Shown: positions 35,701 to 48,218 of the stretch, piece by piece | Numbering within the stretch: the first letter of the stretch is position 1 | How the letters are laid out: every line of letters starts with the position of its first letter | Source: Panorpa germanica | Taxonomy: Eukaryota; Arthropoda; Insecta; Mecoptera; Panorpidae | Direction of reading: 5' to 3' | DNA: 64,000 bases | Assembly: GCA_963678705.1 (NCBI GenBank) | Contig: OY783213.1 | Location: 12,714,451-12,778,450, forward strand | Program-made: the position numbers and the translations under genes | Notes under the pieces: model-generated | The model's input: only the letters and a program-made list of their open reading frames with translations | Database searches by the model: none | What the model was told of the DNA's origin: nothing

Positions 35701-36144
35701 AGCCACCCACTTTACCCCTAAACACACCGGTGGCTCGGTAGATAATACCTTTAATTAATGAGAGTTTAATGCAGTAGAAATAACTTACCATTAAACAATT
35801 AAAAACAACTGTTGGGGTAAATGTATAGTTTCGGCATAACCGATACTCCAATACCGATGCTCTATGCTCGAACCCGCGTACCGTGACGGGGTGGCGTGCA
35901 GGGCGGCTCCCTTTAACCAGTATTGATGTAGAGACATCACAGAGGGATGTGGATTATCCGTTTAGTGCTTAAACACGTCATCAGTGTGTTACATCAGGTT
36001 TGTAAACTGTTCGAACAAGAAGATTGCTGTGTTGGAAAATAACCTACAAAATACATTGACATCAAAATTATATTGATTAATGAAATTAGTGAAATCATAA
36101 ATGTATTGAATATTGTCCACAAAATATCTGTTTGGTATTATATA
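32737..36144. other. AT-rich stretch, no gene supported
   Basis: A possible degraded SINE promoter segment lies at about 33130-33150 on the - strand (GGTTCAATTCTCGGGATTGG). A C homopolymer (13 bases) is at 35529-35541. A GC-richer patch at about 33425-33500 and another at 35870-35915 show no continuous frame. Confidence 0.4.
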
Positions 36145-36149
36145 TCCAG

Positions 36150-36328
36150 GTAGAAATTTGTCTTGGAATGGGAGTTTCGTATTTTATAGTTTGCCATTAT
36201 CTAATTCTCAGGTTCAGTTTCTACTTCTCATATAGAAACTGTTTTGCAATGCAAGTTTAACACTTTATAGCTTGTAACAAGGTAATTCCATGATTTATTT
36301 TTTACCTTAAAACTAACTGTTTGCTTTA
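36150..36328. repeat. Dispersed CTAGCTTGC-type repeat, diverged copy
   Basis: CAGGTAGAAATTTGTCTTGG, ATATAGAAACTGTTTTGCAA and TAGCTTGTAACAAGGTAATT follow the block order of this family. It abuts the family A element that starts at 36329. Confidence 0.5.
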
Positions 36329-36545
36329 TATAGTCAAAATCATGATAGTTCGGCGGCGACTTATACTTAAAAGAGGTTATAAGAGCGGTATAAATCTATA
36401 ATACGATGATGAATTTTATCTTATTTGTTTCTATATACATTATAGAAAAATAAGTGAGTCAGTGCTTTTTTGTTGTATCGGCAGTTTATACCCCACAACT
36501 TGTTTTAAGTATGAGTCGCCGCCGAACTCTTTTAATTTGAACTAT
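36329..36545 (+). mobile_element. Inverted-repeat element (family A), copy 3
   Basis: The left end is AGTCAAAATCATGATAGTTC, then GGCGGCGACT, and the right end inward is AGTTCAAATTAAAAGAGTTC, then GGCGGCGACTCA. AAAGAGGTTATAAGAGCGG and TATAAATCTATAATACGAT match the interior blocks of copies 1 and 2. Confidence 0.75.
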
Positions 36546-36554
36546 ATATTTGAT

Positions 36555-36609
<55 letters not shown>
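36555..36609. repeat. (AT)n microsatellite
   Basis: About 55 bp of alternating AT with one interruption; the open frame across it is a composition artefact. Confidence 0.97.
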
Positions 36610-36611
<2 letters not shown>

Positions 36612-36930
36612 TAACGACCTTACAGAACCTTACATTTATAGTCTAGGCAATCTAGAATCACTATCTAGAAATGTGTCTCTAAATCACTTAATATGTCAAA
36701 TTGACAAAAAAGCTGCTAAAGAAACTATCTATAGAAATCTTTGACTAATTTGGGTCTGCCGATTCCGAATCAGCATCAATTATGATGATTTAAGCCTCCA
36801 TCTTGAAAAATGGCGTCTAAAACGATGATGTTACAATACAATTTATATTACCAGTGGGTTCTAAGATAAAAATAGTTATTATTAAACTGATCATTACATT
36901 TTTTTTTTGTATCAGATAGATATTGATACA

Positions 36931-37214
36931 TTCCCGAGTGGTGACCGGGTGTGAAAGAATAGTCCCAATGTTGCTCATGCATGTCGTAAGAGGCGACTAA
37001 AATGGGTACCCAGTGCCTGGGGGTATAGCCGGGCACCCTGCCCCTGGGGATTATATCAGGGGACTAGTCCTCCAGGTTGGGGGTTGGGCGTGGTGCTAAC
37101 AACTCCACCCCGTGAAAAAAACCTTGTTACGAAATCTCAAGTAATTAAATCATTCGTATAATTCTTGAGAAGGTCAGGGCCCACCCAGGGCTGTCGAGCC
37201 ACTGAAGAAGAAGA
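36931..37214 (+). mobile_element. Short retroposon with 13-bp target duplication and GAA tail
   Basis: The 284-bp insert is flanked by perfect direct repeats AGATATTGATACA at 36918-36930 and 37215-37227. It ends in GAAGAAGAA, a simple 3' tail as in retroposons copied by LINE machinery. Its GC content is well above its surroundings, and it contains GTCGTAAGAGGCGACTAAAA and CACCCAGGGCTGTCGAGCCA, phrases I associate with abundant insect LINE or SINE copies (memory only). There is no open frame of note. I cannot tell a SINE from a 5'-truncated or internally deleted LINE. Confidence 0.85.
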
Positions 37215-37227
37215 AGATATTGATACA

Positions 37228-39225
37228 GATAGATGTGTTTATATACAAACTATTTATTTTATCAAACAAAAAGAGAGATATGTGCAACATTGTAAATGTA
37301 TGCAGTCACTTTTGAATGTCATTTGCTGTTTTAATTCGTTATAAGTTTTCAGTGAAGTGCAGAACAGCTTAACATCTATTAAAAATACATACAAATAAAT
37401 TTTGTTTCCAGAAATTGTAAAAAATTGAATTCCTCCATCGACTTCATAAAAACTTTACCGCCTTTCTACTATTTAATAAGTTTTATATACGCAGAGAGAC
37501 ACAAACTTGTACTTGTTAATATATACCTGTATCTCTTTCATAAAATCAAATACCCACATTTATAAAGGGTTATTAAACCAAGCCTTATCGGTCCCAACTG
37601 TGTAATTAATTTATATTTAATTTTTCATTCGATATTTTACTTATCGGACATTTAAAATCAAGAAATATTAACAATATAAGATCAAAAGATAGCGACGACC
37701 CATCCTGAACCATTTTGAGCACAATCAATTGTACCACAGAGACAAATTATCAAACTAAAGTAATTTCAAGCCATTCCCACAAACCGAGATAACGTTTGGA
37801 ATTGTGAAAGGATAGTGGAAAGGGGGTAAAAGTGGATGGAGGTGGGAGTTTAGAAGCGTGGGAGTCTTGGCTGCACCAGATGGAGGATTGTTTGTGAATA
37901 TTGTCCCCTTATTCCCGCGAATAAACAGGGTGGTGGTTTGGAGAAGAGTGGTGGGAGTTTAACTTTACCCATAACATATTCGTTTAAATGCTTTATTGAA
38001 CATACTTTTTGGGAACATGAACCATTCCTTCAATTTATTGAAGATGTTGATAATACGTCTATTTATTCCAAGTTTTCTTTATCTAAATTAGTATTTGTTT
38101 GAATTAAATTATAAAATATTATCCCAGATATTAAGTCAGACGTTTGGATGTTCCAACTTCTGTCTAAACCTTTTTATTCTTATTTGGAAATATTTTGTAC
38201 TTATAATAAATTCTTATAGTAACATAAAACGAATTAGAAAGAACAAAGTCTTTTCAACTAAAGAATAATAATATTTACATTAAAACTTATTAATCATCAA
38301 TCGACCGACATATATAATGACTAAATGTCTAAGAAGATCTATAAAACTTTAAACAAAAACATATTAAATATAGATTTTACAATTCAGTTATAAGGACTTT
38401 TATAATTTTATACGACGGTCATTTAAATACAAACCGGAATATTTTAATAGAAATATTTTGGTTATTTTTTTATTCTGCATAGTTTCCTTTTTGATCCAAA
38501 CAATATCAAACATATTTACAACAAGGAAGATAATTTTTAAATTATAATGTAGCACGAGAACATGTTTAATACATAAACATGTAAGATAAAATGAATTATA
38601 ATGAGATGTAGAACATGGAATATAAAAATCTAAACAATACTCCCTAGTATACAACGCCGCAACTTTAGCAACGGTAGATCTGAATCAGATAGAATGGACA
38701 TAACATTCTATTAGATTTAAAATCGAGTTAAAGTCAGAATGGAGATGTGATCTGACCGTCAAAAAGGTCTTTAATGTTACCTAACACGTTTTCGTGCTTT
38801 TAATTTTAACAAAATATGTAATATTTTAATTAATTATTAATAACTTTTAAATCCAAAAGTTTTGACTTTTTCTTCTGATGATATAAATTGATTAATTTAA
38901 AATCTGTGACCGACTGATGGACTGACAGACCGCCTACCTATCAACTGCAGCTTACGTATTCATTACCTGGCACCAGGTTAATATCGTCGGCATGTTGTTA
39001 CTCTTGTCATCGATCTATTAGTGTCACAAGACAAGGGATCTGTCTGCTTCAATTCTCTATAACTTTTTAATTATTTATCAGATGACTGACTGGCAGATCC
39101 AATTAGAATCTGTTACCAGCAAGGACTTACTTTTAGAAGAATGAACGAATTTTTATAAACGTTGTGATCGGTCTAAATCTATTTTATATTAATTAAGGTA
39201 TTGAATAATATATAGTACATAGAAT
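37228..39225. other. AT-rich stretch, no gene supported
   Basis: A G-rich patch at about 37795-37960 (several GGTGG and GGGG runs) has no continuous frame. Nothing else stands out. Confidence 0.4.
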
Positions 39226-39498
39226 CAGTAGCGTACGAAGACTAATAGAGGCAGTGGCGGTTCTCAATATAACGACTCATTCATTCTCATAATCATTTGT
39301 ATTTAAACCATTTTTAGAGACCCATTCGAAAACTATTTTATCTACTTGTAGCTCAGCTAGAAAATGTAACACTTAACATTAACCTCGGAATTAGCTTGTG
39401 GTAAGGTAGCGAGTCTAAATCTGCATTGAAAGATAATTTTCTACTTGAAAATAGACTCCAAAAACCACCATCTTCGGCCCACCTACGATACGCCTCTG
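39226..39498. mobile_element. hAT-like short non-autonomous element
   Basis: The ends pair as CAGTAGCGTACG and, inward from the right, CAGAGGCGTATCG, typical hAT-style termini. The interior carries the best copy of the dispersed family: TAGCTTGTGGTAAGGTAGCG, TGCATTGAAAGATAATTTTC. The neighbouring 8-mers (CATAGAAT left, AATAGGAC right) do not match, so target duplication is not confirmed. Confidence 0.6.
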
Positions 39499-42154
39499 AA
39501 TAGGACAGAATCAAAAAATAAAATTAATTATATTCTAATTTAAGGTGCTTCCCTTTCAATTCGGGTGAAACCCTACAGATAGGAGATAATTTTATTCTGA
39601 ATACGTGTTTCTGTATGTGTGTGTGAATCCAGGGATGAATGTGTGTCTGTGTGTGTGTGCCTTGCGTTTTCAGAACATTTAATCAAAATCAATATTCATT
39701 CATACATAAATATAAATGAATACCAACGTTTTTATCAAAAGATCAATTTAAAAATTAATTTAAATTACAAAGGTACTCTTTATAAAAGGGTAGTTTTTTA
39801 TATTAATAAATAAAATATTAAAATGAATTTTTTGATATATAAATAGACAGCACAGTGACCTAGATCGTTAAATATTTCATTTTGGGGTTGAGGTTTGTTT
39901 CATTTAATGGCAAATACAATCATGTATTTATTGTCCAAGGATAAGATTGGAAATATATTGATTAATAACTTTTCTTGTTTAGATTTACACTTTACGATTT
40001 ACGATTAAGTACTTATAGGATTTAATATCAATATAATTATTCTTTAGTTTAATTACTTTGTTATTTTCTAATTCGTTTCATGGTAATAATGGATTTATCA
40101 CCAGGGAAGGATAAAAATATTTAGAGAGATTGAAACACAAGTTTAAGATGGTCTAACTAATGTCTGGGATATTTTTTGGTTAAGGAAAATTAAAACATAA
40201 TAAATAAACTTTTACTTGATAAAATAAGGTTATGGTTAATTCTGCATATGAGTATATTCATAATGTAAAAAAATCTATTCAAAAATATATTTAGAATATT
40301 AAATCTATACATAATATTAAGCCCTCACTTTTACAGGTTGATTAATTTAATTCATTTTTTTCAATTTCACTCAAAAACTCTTACCGTATGTACTTTTAAA
40401 TAAACTTTTTATGAATTTGATATTAAATATTAAATAACGCTTAATTAAAACTAAGCCGGCTCGCCACCCTCACGCTCACCTTACTCACTCACTCTTTCTT
40501 CCTTGTACAAGCTCAATGTACTTCCACTTCCTGTGTGATGCTGACGCTGACGAAAGAACTCTTACTTCTTCCGTACATAATACTTCAACCTTTTGTTATA
40601 ATAATATTTGTTTTAAAATAAGTTTTGTTTTGCAAACATTTTAGCCGCCTAACTTTAAATTCTCAACTTTGTAACGGAAGCGGAATATTCAATAGTTTTA
40701 TAAACTTTTGTATGCACTTTACCCTTTGTAGTAGTATACCTATAAGTACAACCCCCCCCCCCCCCCTACGTGCATGTCCCCTGTAGCAGTGATTAATGTC
40801 TGAGGTCGAACAATGGCAAGTTACGTAATCGGGATTCAGTTACTTTTTTTAATTCTAAACGTTCCTGTTGGTAGCACTGAGGTTTTGATAAAACAATTTT
40901 AGACACCAACTAACTTAGAGTCAAGACATTATATTGATGTAGAATAATGTAGATGTATGATATATATTTAAATAGATAGAATAGATATATGTATAAATAT
41001 AAATATAACTAAAAACGTGAGTTCTGTCCACTCCAAAAATCAACGGTGTTGGCCGTTATCCCTACAGCAACATCTATGACGTTCATGAGTATATGTTTTC
41101 ACCGAACGGTCACTGTTTTACCGACAGACGAGCTTTGTACCAACTAAATAATTTTTTACATATTTAATATTTATTATATCTTAATAGAATATTAATATTT
41201 ATTATATCTAGATAGCTGTCACTTTCGGTGCATGCGCATAGAGAACAAATAGGAACATATACCTTTCTCTTTCGCACACATTTTGGCCACACTTTTAATC
41301 TATAAGAAACATAGGCTATTCACACTCCATATATATATGCTCTAAGCCAAAAAATGGCGGGTTTTTATTTCACTTTCATATAAATTTCATTTTCGTCATT
41401 CTGAAACATGTGCGTGCAATTAACTTGCGTCAAAATCAACATTTAGCGGTTTGTATCAAACAAATTCATTAAAAGCATAAAGGATTTTTAAAAATTGTAT
41501 TCTCTCTTTAGTACCCTTATCTCTTTAATAGACGGGGAAAGGAGCAAAGGACGAATATCTTTAGTTTAAAAAAATAGTTTTAAAAAATGTTTGGCGTACA
41601 GCGCCCTTTAACCCTTGGCGCCTGAGTGTTACGCTGCCCAACCTCACGCTCCTGTAAACATAATAATTAAAGAAAATATTTATAAAATACAAATTTACCT
41701 AAAATGCTAACGTAAGATAAATACAAATGTAAACTTTGTTAATTCAAAGATAAATATGAATTTACTTTTCTGTAGCAAAAGGGTTTAGTAAATAAAATAA
41801 AATAAATTTAATATGCAGTAAAGTGATTTAGCGGTAACCAGAGACTAGAGAGAGAGAGAGAGAGAGGGTACTTTCTAAAGGAAAAGGCTAAGCACGTAGT
41901 AAAAGTCAGAAAGAGGAAAAGGTTGGATGTTGTAACTTTCTGTACTGTGTGTAATAGCGGGCTCTATGGAAATCTAGATAAACTAAACAAGGTAGACTCG
42001 ATGTATAAGGACATACGGACGTGTGTTGCTACACTGAAGAAATTATGTCCATATGACTTACGGATGAGATAGAAATTATTTTAAATTGTAGCTTTAGATG
42101 TTGAACAAGGGATGAGATGATTGCAGTAAATTAAATATTTTATATACTCGTATG
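39499..42154. other. AT-rich stretch with simple repeats
   Basis: GT-rich tract near 39610-39660, a C homopolymer at 40752-40767 and (AG)n at 41846-41867. No gene is recognised. Confidence 0.45.
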
Positions 42155-42219
42155 TACACAAAACGTAAACTCATGTATATTTAACGTAATATTTTTTACC
42201 TAACATTACGTTTCATTAT
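42155..42219 (+). repeat. Dispersed short core repeat, copy 4 of 6 (best example)
   Basis: Blocks in order: ACAAAACGTAAACTCATGTA, TTTAACGTAATATTTTTTAC, CTAACATTACGTTTCATTAT. Related copies lie at 4003-4036, 22321-22375, 31183-31232, 45395-45458 and 56671-56725. Confidence 0.75.
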
Positions 42220-43443
42220 TAACAGAAGTTGCTTTGCTAAAGGAAAGTCTACTATCATCTTTCAAACGACACCATACAAAATTTTGAATTATCTTTTTTG
42301 AATAATGAAAGAATTCTTTAATATTTTATTAAATAGTTTTATTCATTCTATCTATAACATGTGCTATATTTTGAAAACTTACGTCTATTGAAAGTTTATC
42401 GCCAAGCAAACGCTAAAGCATATATTATTTCCATATCAAACAGACAGATATAGGTTATTTCTATTTTCATCGTATATTTCTTCCAATTTATAAAGTTGCT
42501 CCAACTATTTCCTCATAAATTATCCTAATAATTCCATATCTAACAGCCTCATCTGTAATAGACGTAATATATTTGAAATTGGCATCTCGAGGGAGGCTTA
42601 CGGATTGGATTGGCAATAATCAGAGACCTTTCCTCACAAAATTGGGCTGTTAAGAGAAAGGGAAGAGTTTATAAGGGTGGTTGATGAGAACAGTTAGTGG
42701 AATGGGAAAAGGAGGAAGGGGTAGAAGGGGAAACAAGTCCAGAGGCGGAGATATTCAATGCAACGTGCACCTAATATAGTGATCAATTTGATTTTATGAG
42801 AACAATATCTTTGGATACAATAGCAGACATTTTCTTTGTCAAAAGTTTCCTTTATGTTTTATATAATAAAATTTCTCTATTAACTACCGCGTAGAAAAGC
42901 GCGCTTTAAGAACAACTACTTTTTATAGAAATTTATTGAAGGTGAGGTAGTTTGGTTCTTCGGGTTAATTGATGTCTTCTGAACCTATTGAAAACTCAGT
43001 GTGAACAATCTGGAAATTCATTATTCTTGTATAATGGAGGAAAAACTCTCGAAGTATATTTCAAAAGGCCTACTCTTTTATGGGGTTATATACCCTACAG
43101 TTGTAAATATATGTATATATATATGTGGGGATGTAGAATGAGAAGTTATTAGGAGTTGCACATTTTTAATTAAACTCATGTGTTGCTCATGATTACACTG
43201 TTTAAATTGAATCATACTATCATACCTGAAATCAAAGAAACGACATTTGAAATTTATTATTTATTATCTTTACTCTCAAAAGAAAAACTGTATAAATTTC
43301 AGAACAGTTTCTAAAGCATATTTTAGAACTAGGTATTAAATCAGATCCATGTATATTAATTTTCATAAAATGTGTGTGCGTATTTTCAAAAAATTCTTTA
43401 ACAAATTCAGATCAAAATGTATTTGAAAAAATATTAATAACCG

Positions 43444-43496
43444 GTTCTTAATTTTAATACGCATTTGTCTATCAAATTTGTATTAAAATTAAGAAC
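43444..43496. other. Short near-perfect hairpin
   Basis: GTTCTTAATTTTAATAC, then 2 mismatched bases and ATTTG, loop TCTAT, then the exact complement. The arms are about 24 bp. It could be a palindromic transposon relic; a microRNA precursor is possible but unsupported. Confidence 0.65.
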
Positions 43497-46124
43497 ATTT
43501 TTAACAGTGCTTGTTCTAATATTATAATATCATTACCAGACAGTAGTAACTAATAGTAGTAAATAATATTAAATGTATTTTGAATTTAAAGCTATTAACA
43601 TTGTAAAAATATTATGTCTAGTTTTTATTAATAAAAAACGTAACGTTGAGTGAACAATACAAGTATTACATTAAATTCATTATTTTTTATTTTTCTAACT
43701 TAATTTATTTATCGTCGGTTTATTTGCAATGCTAGTAAATTCGAAATTATTTAAATCCTGAACTGCATTCAGTAATCCTGCTTTTATATCACGTTAGTTT
43801 TCGATACTATAATATTTAAGGTACCATTATACTCTCTATCCCGGTTTATCAGAAGCAGACATCTTGCAGATATCAATTAAGAGATTATAGTCAGTAGATA
43901 ACGGTTAATTATGAGGCAGATACGTGGAGCTTTCATCTTATTATACACCCGTAATCTTATTCGTAGTAATAAAATTACTATCAAGTAGTTAGTGGTTTCG
44001 ACATGTGTTCCATATAACATTAACGGAGTAATTACTAATTATATAAGGACATATAAAAGTGATTAATTTGTAATGAAATTCACTGTAGAATCAATACGCA
44101 TTTGTACCAATGTAAATTAATTCAAATATATCTCTAGATAATACAGCTCCTGCAGTCGTGGAAACACCGTCAGGTTAACTCCAAGATAATATGTTTTCGA
44201 GTTGAATATTTTCTGGTTTCATTGTTGTTTCGTTTAACGGATTGTTATATATAAATATAGGCGACGTAATTAAGATTTTATAATCTAAAAAACAAAATTG
44301 TTTAGAATATAATCCTTTAAAAAGTAATTTGTATATAGGTAATCAATTTAAGATAATAAAAATTACGTTAAAGGTAAACTTCGCTGTGGCTTCCTTTGAT
44401 ATGAAATTTTTTAATCATAACTTTTCATTTAGGATCAGACGAGGGTCATAGAATAACGTTTAGGATGAAACGAGGTTCACTTTACTGTTTTTAGGATAAA
44501 AAGAGGAGTAAAAAGGATTAGGATAGATCTAAAATTTGGGCATACACAGGCTACATTTTTATATATAAAGATAATCGATAAACAAATGTATTTGTGTTTA
44601 GCGATTTACCATCTACTTTTGCACACGCTGTATGTATAAAGTGTAAGAAATAAAGAGAGAGAGAGAGAGAATATTAATTAACAAATATTTATTTTTCATT
44701 TAATCAGTCATTAACAAGTTGAAACCGGAAATGCACACTACTAACTTCAGCTAAGTTTGACCATTTCCTATTCCCAGCATCGTCTTGAAAGTTAATTTAA
44801 CTTAACTAAAATAATTGAAGATATCTGAAGTTTCAGTTTGTTTATAATTAAATACTCTAAAATACATTTCCAGTCCGAGTTTTGATCACAATCTGACTCT
44901 CATTTCTATTCTAAACCAAATATCATAAATAAAATATAACAAAAGCAGACATAAATATTCTGATATTACAAAATCCAATCTCGTTCCAGAGAAAGTTTTT
45001 GAAACTCGAATGCAACAACAATTGTAGAACAAAACATATTCGTACTACTTCTACTAGTTGGCTACGATGTGTTATATATGTTTTGTGGTTTTATGTTTAA
45101 ATCAGAGTTTGTTTAAACAATTTTATGACATAGGTTTTACAGGCATAAACAGGACAATTCAAACACATGGAGAGAATTTATTGCAGATGCATAAACAAAT
45201 GCAACTGCGTCATTTAAACCGCTACAAGCAATTTGTTTTATTGCTAATGTTTCGTACGTGTGTTTCTCATTGTGTTCTAATATTATTTCTATTCGTTTCA
45301 AAATGATTTCTTTTACGAAATGGTGCTATTTATCGCAAATAACTATTTGGTGAAATTTCTTGATCATGATCATGATAGTTTGTTTACTCTCTTCAAAACA
45401 TAAAACCCATGTATTTATTTTAGATAATATTTTTTACCTAATGTTACGTTTTATTGTTATTATAAATTCATCCTAATCGTATAATATGTCTGAATCGCTA
45501 CTAGATGGCATTAGTGACGTGGTTTTTCCAGTGCCGCCTGTTTCCCTCATTTTGATGGAATTTGTGGTGAGAAAAATTATATTTAAATGTCTGAAAAGGT
45601 TAAAATATGTTTTTGACGTCACATTGGGTGAGAGCATTGATGTTTGACTGTTACTGCTGTGTCTTTGGGTTCTAACACTGTATCAGAGTTATATTTTCTG
45701 ATTTTAGTGGTTCTTAAGTTACACTTATTAGACAGCAGTGTAGTCTAAATAATAAAATATATTTCAATAAAAGTCACAATTGCATTTATTTAAATTTAAT
45801 ATTTTATAGTTAATTTGCACAAAGTTACATATATGTATGCAAATATCAAATTCATTCAAAATAAAATTTATTTTAAGCAAGTGGTATTTTTAAAGCCGTA
45901 TTTTGAACCGTATTTTTTGAGCCGTATTTGAATAGTGATATTTTGAACCAGGCAAGGCCCTTATGAGGCATGCTTTATTTAAGGCGGGTTTACGTTTATG
46001 ACTCATAATAATAATACACCCAACAGCTCGATAGACCTGAACGTTCTGCCGAAATATTAAAAGAAACCTAACCTAAAACCCCACGAACATGTACATAACC
46101 TTAAAAATCTAAACGAGTAAAATA
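43497..46124. other. AT-rich stretch with a dispersed-core copy
   Basis: The dispersed core is at 45395-45458, TGATCATGATCA near 45360, and an irregular tandem of CCGTATTTTGAA-like units at about 45896-45950. (GA)n lies at 44655-44670. No gene is recognised. Confidence 0.45.
45395..45458 (+). repeat. Dispersed short core repeat, copy 5 of 6
   Basis: ACATAAAACCCATGTATTTA, then GATAATATTTTTTACCTAAT and GTTACGTTTTATTGTTAT match the order of blocks at 42155-42219. Confidence 0.65.
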
Positions 46125-46263
46125 CCTTTCATTCCCACTCACTGTTTTCAGTTTTAATTTGAGGTTTTAACTTTATAATTCTTTATATTTCACAGACTGA
46201 AATTTACATTTTTGGTTAAAACCTTAAGTTAACACTAAAACTCAGTGAGTGGGAATGGGGCTT
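46125..46263 (+). mobile_element. Inverted-repeat element (family B), compact copy
   Basis: The left end TTTCATTCCCACTCACTG and right end CAGTGAGTGGGAATGGGGC pair, and the repeat continues inward (GAGGTTTTAACTTT against GGTTAAAACCTTAAGTT). At 139 bp it is almost entirely inverted repeat. Confidence 0.85.
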
Positions 46264-47145
46264 AAGAGTAAGACTAATAATTAATTTTAAAACTGTTTTC
46301 TTTGGTGGTGCCTTAGAAATTGTAACAAAATGTGATAAGGGGGGGAAATCTGAAGCGGTGTGAAGATGTAAAAATTATGAATTTTTCTGAGATGTAAAAA
46401 AGGATAAATTCATTTATTCAGAGAACAACAAAATATTAAAGAAAAATTTATTAATTAAAATGTGTGACATCACATAAATGACAAGGATGGGGGGGGGGGT
46501 AGAATTGCAAGAAACATGGTCCGCTATGTAGCTTATATTTAAAAGTGACCTACGTTTACAATAAGTAAATATTGTATAAGGAAAAATTACTGTGAGGAAA
46601 GACATTTCTCTCCTAAAAAATATCAACATATTTAGTTTGGCACGAATTCGCTACATTTAATATTTGTAACCATTTATTTAATTATGTTATAATTCGACTC
46701 AAAACTACTTGAATGAAATTAATTAAAAGTTGAAATTCAAACTACGTGTACGAGTTCGGCATTCGGTGTACGGTGTACCTCGCTAAGCAAATATCCTACA
46801 TGTGTCTATATTAAGCGGAAATTCGTAGCTTTACACTCGAAGCGAGCACTTGCCAGTACCGATTACGACTAGCGACGAGTACCTGAACTAACGATGTTAT
46901 CCCACTAAAGTTACGCTAATTGGTTGCTTTCCAGATCGTACGTAATTCCCTACATTGTGGTATAAAACTAATTTTGATATTCCTAATCAACTTGCTAACT
47001 TTAATTTATCTTTGTTATTATAATATTGTTTCCGATATTTCTTATCAAATTAAGTTTACGAATCAACGCTTCGAGCTATATGTGTTTTAATATATCAACC
47101 ATTTGAGAACAACCTTAGAAATTATCACCTGGGGAAATATCTTGC
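46264..47145. other. AT-rich stretch, no gene supported
   Basis: A G homopolymer lies at 46489-46499. The - strand open frame at 46414-46629 spans it and has no recognisable motif. Confidence 0.4.
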
Positions 47146-47561
47146 AATGGGCTTGTGTCCTCATTTTTTAGTGGTCGATTTTTCAATTTTTGATTGAAAT
47201 TGATCTTGATACTGTGGCGGCAGACATAATATTGAAATTTTATTGTTCGTTGATGAAATAATATTTGATATTTTGATATATAAATACATATAGCAGAGAT
47301 TTATACAGAATATATATCTGTTACCCTCTGTAGTATAAAAGAGATAGTAGCTACCGGTTGTGATGTCACATGCATTGAAATGTTGTATAACATTGAATTC
47401 CTTTAATAATTAAAAAGACAAAATGACATTTTTAATTGTTAATATCTCTTGAAATATAAGGAGTTATTAAAAAATAATTGTACATTTGAGGATCTATTAA
47501 CCAACTTTATCAATATATAGTACAGTTTTATAGAAATTAAAACATATGACACAAGCAGATT
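47146..47561 (-). mobile_element. Inverted-repeat element (family C), shorter copy
   Basis: The left end AATGGGCTTGTGTCCTCAT is nearly intact; the right end inward reads AATCTGCTTGTGTCATATG, diverged. Relative to 7925-8553 it is inverted and lacks about 200 bp of the interior. Overlapping open frames are not genes. Confidence 0.8.
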
Positions 47562-48046
47562 ATTGTTACTTTAAAAAAATATGTTTTATTAGATTTAAGA
47601 TTTACGTTTCTTTTTTAAATAAACTTGTAACTGAAATAAAGTTCTGATAGTGTTTCCGGTATTTGCATATCCTGGAAAAAGTCCAGTAAATTTATGGCTG
47701 CTATTAAAGTAGTCGTTAAATATATAAATTCAAAAGTAATATAAATAAATTTCTTTAGACTTATTACTATTATTTTCAGACCTTCTTTATTTAACTTTTT
47801 ATTGCTTAAATCCATCATTAATCAAGAAGGCAATTAAATATTATACAGAGTGTCCTATAAATGTACAAATCAAGTACCGAGCTCTGAACTGTATTTTTGT
47901 ATTCGTATTCTACAATAAATGCGCAGAATTGTAATACTATATTCCCTGGAGTATACAAAATCTTCTCTTCCACTGTCGAGTTGCATTCTGGTTAGATCCT
48001 GAAACATTTTGTGTTATTTTATAAATATTTAATTAAAGCAACGTTT

Positions 48047-48052
48047 TTTATT
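48047..48052 (-). promoter_or_regulatory. Candidate polyadenylation signal AATAAA
   Basis: AATAAA on the - strand lies about 170 bases past the stop at 48219, at a sensible distance for the 3' end of the putative exon above. Such hexamers are common by chance in AT-rich DNA. Confidence 0.35.
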
Positions 48053-48218
48053 TACTATTATACAAGATTGAGGACTATTATTGCCATAACAATACCCCAT
48101 TCAACTACAATGGCTTCTAATTTTCTATTCTAATTAATGAACTAAAAAGAAAAAGTATAAAATGTATGTATATTCATTGAGGTTCAAAGAAAAATACATT
48201 TTCACAGCAATGTGTATT

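Noticed and set aside
36550-36744. Open frame over the (AT)n tract
   Set aside because: The first third is alternating Ile/Tyr from the microsatellite; no protein pattern follows.
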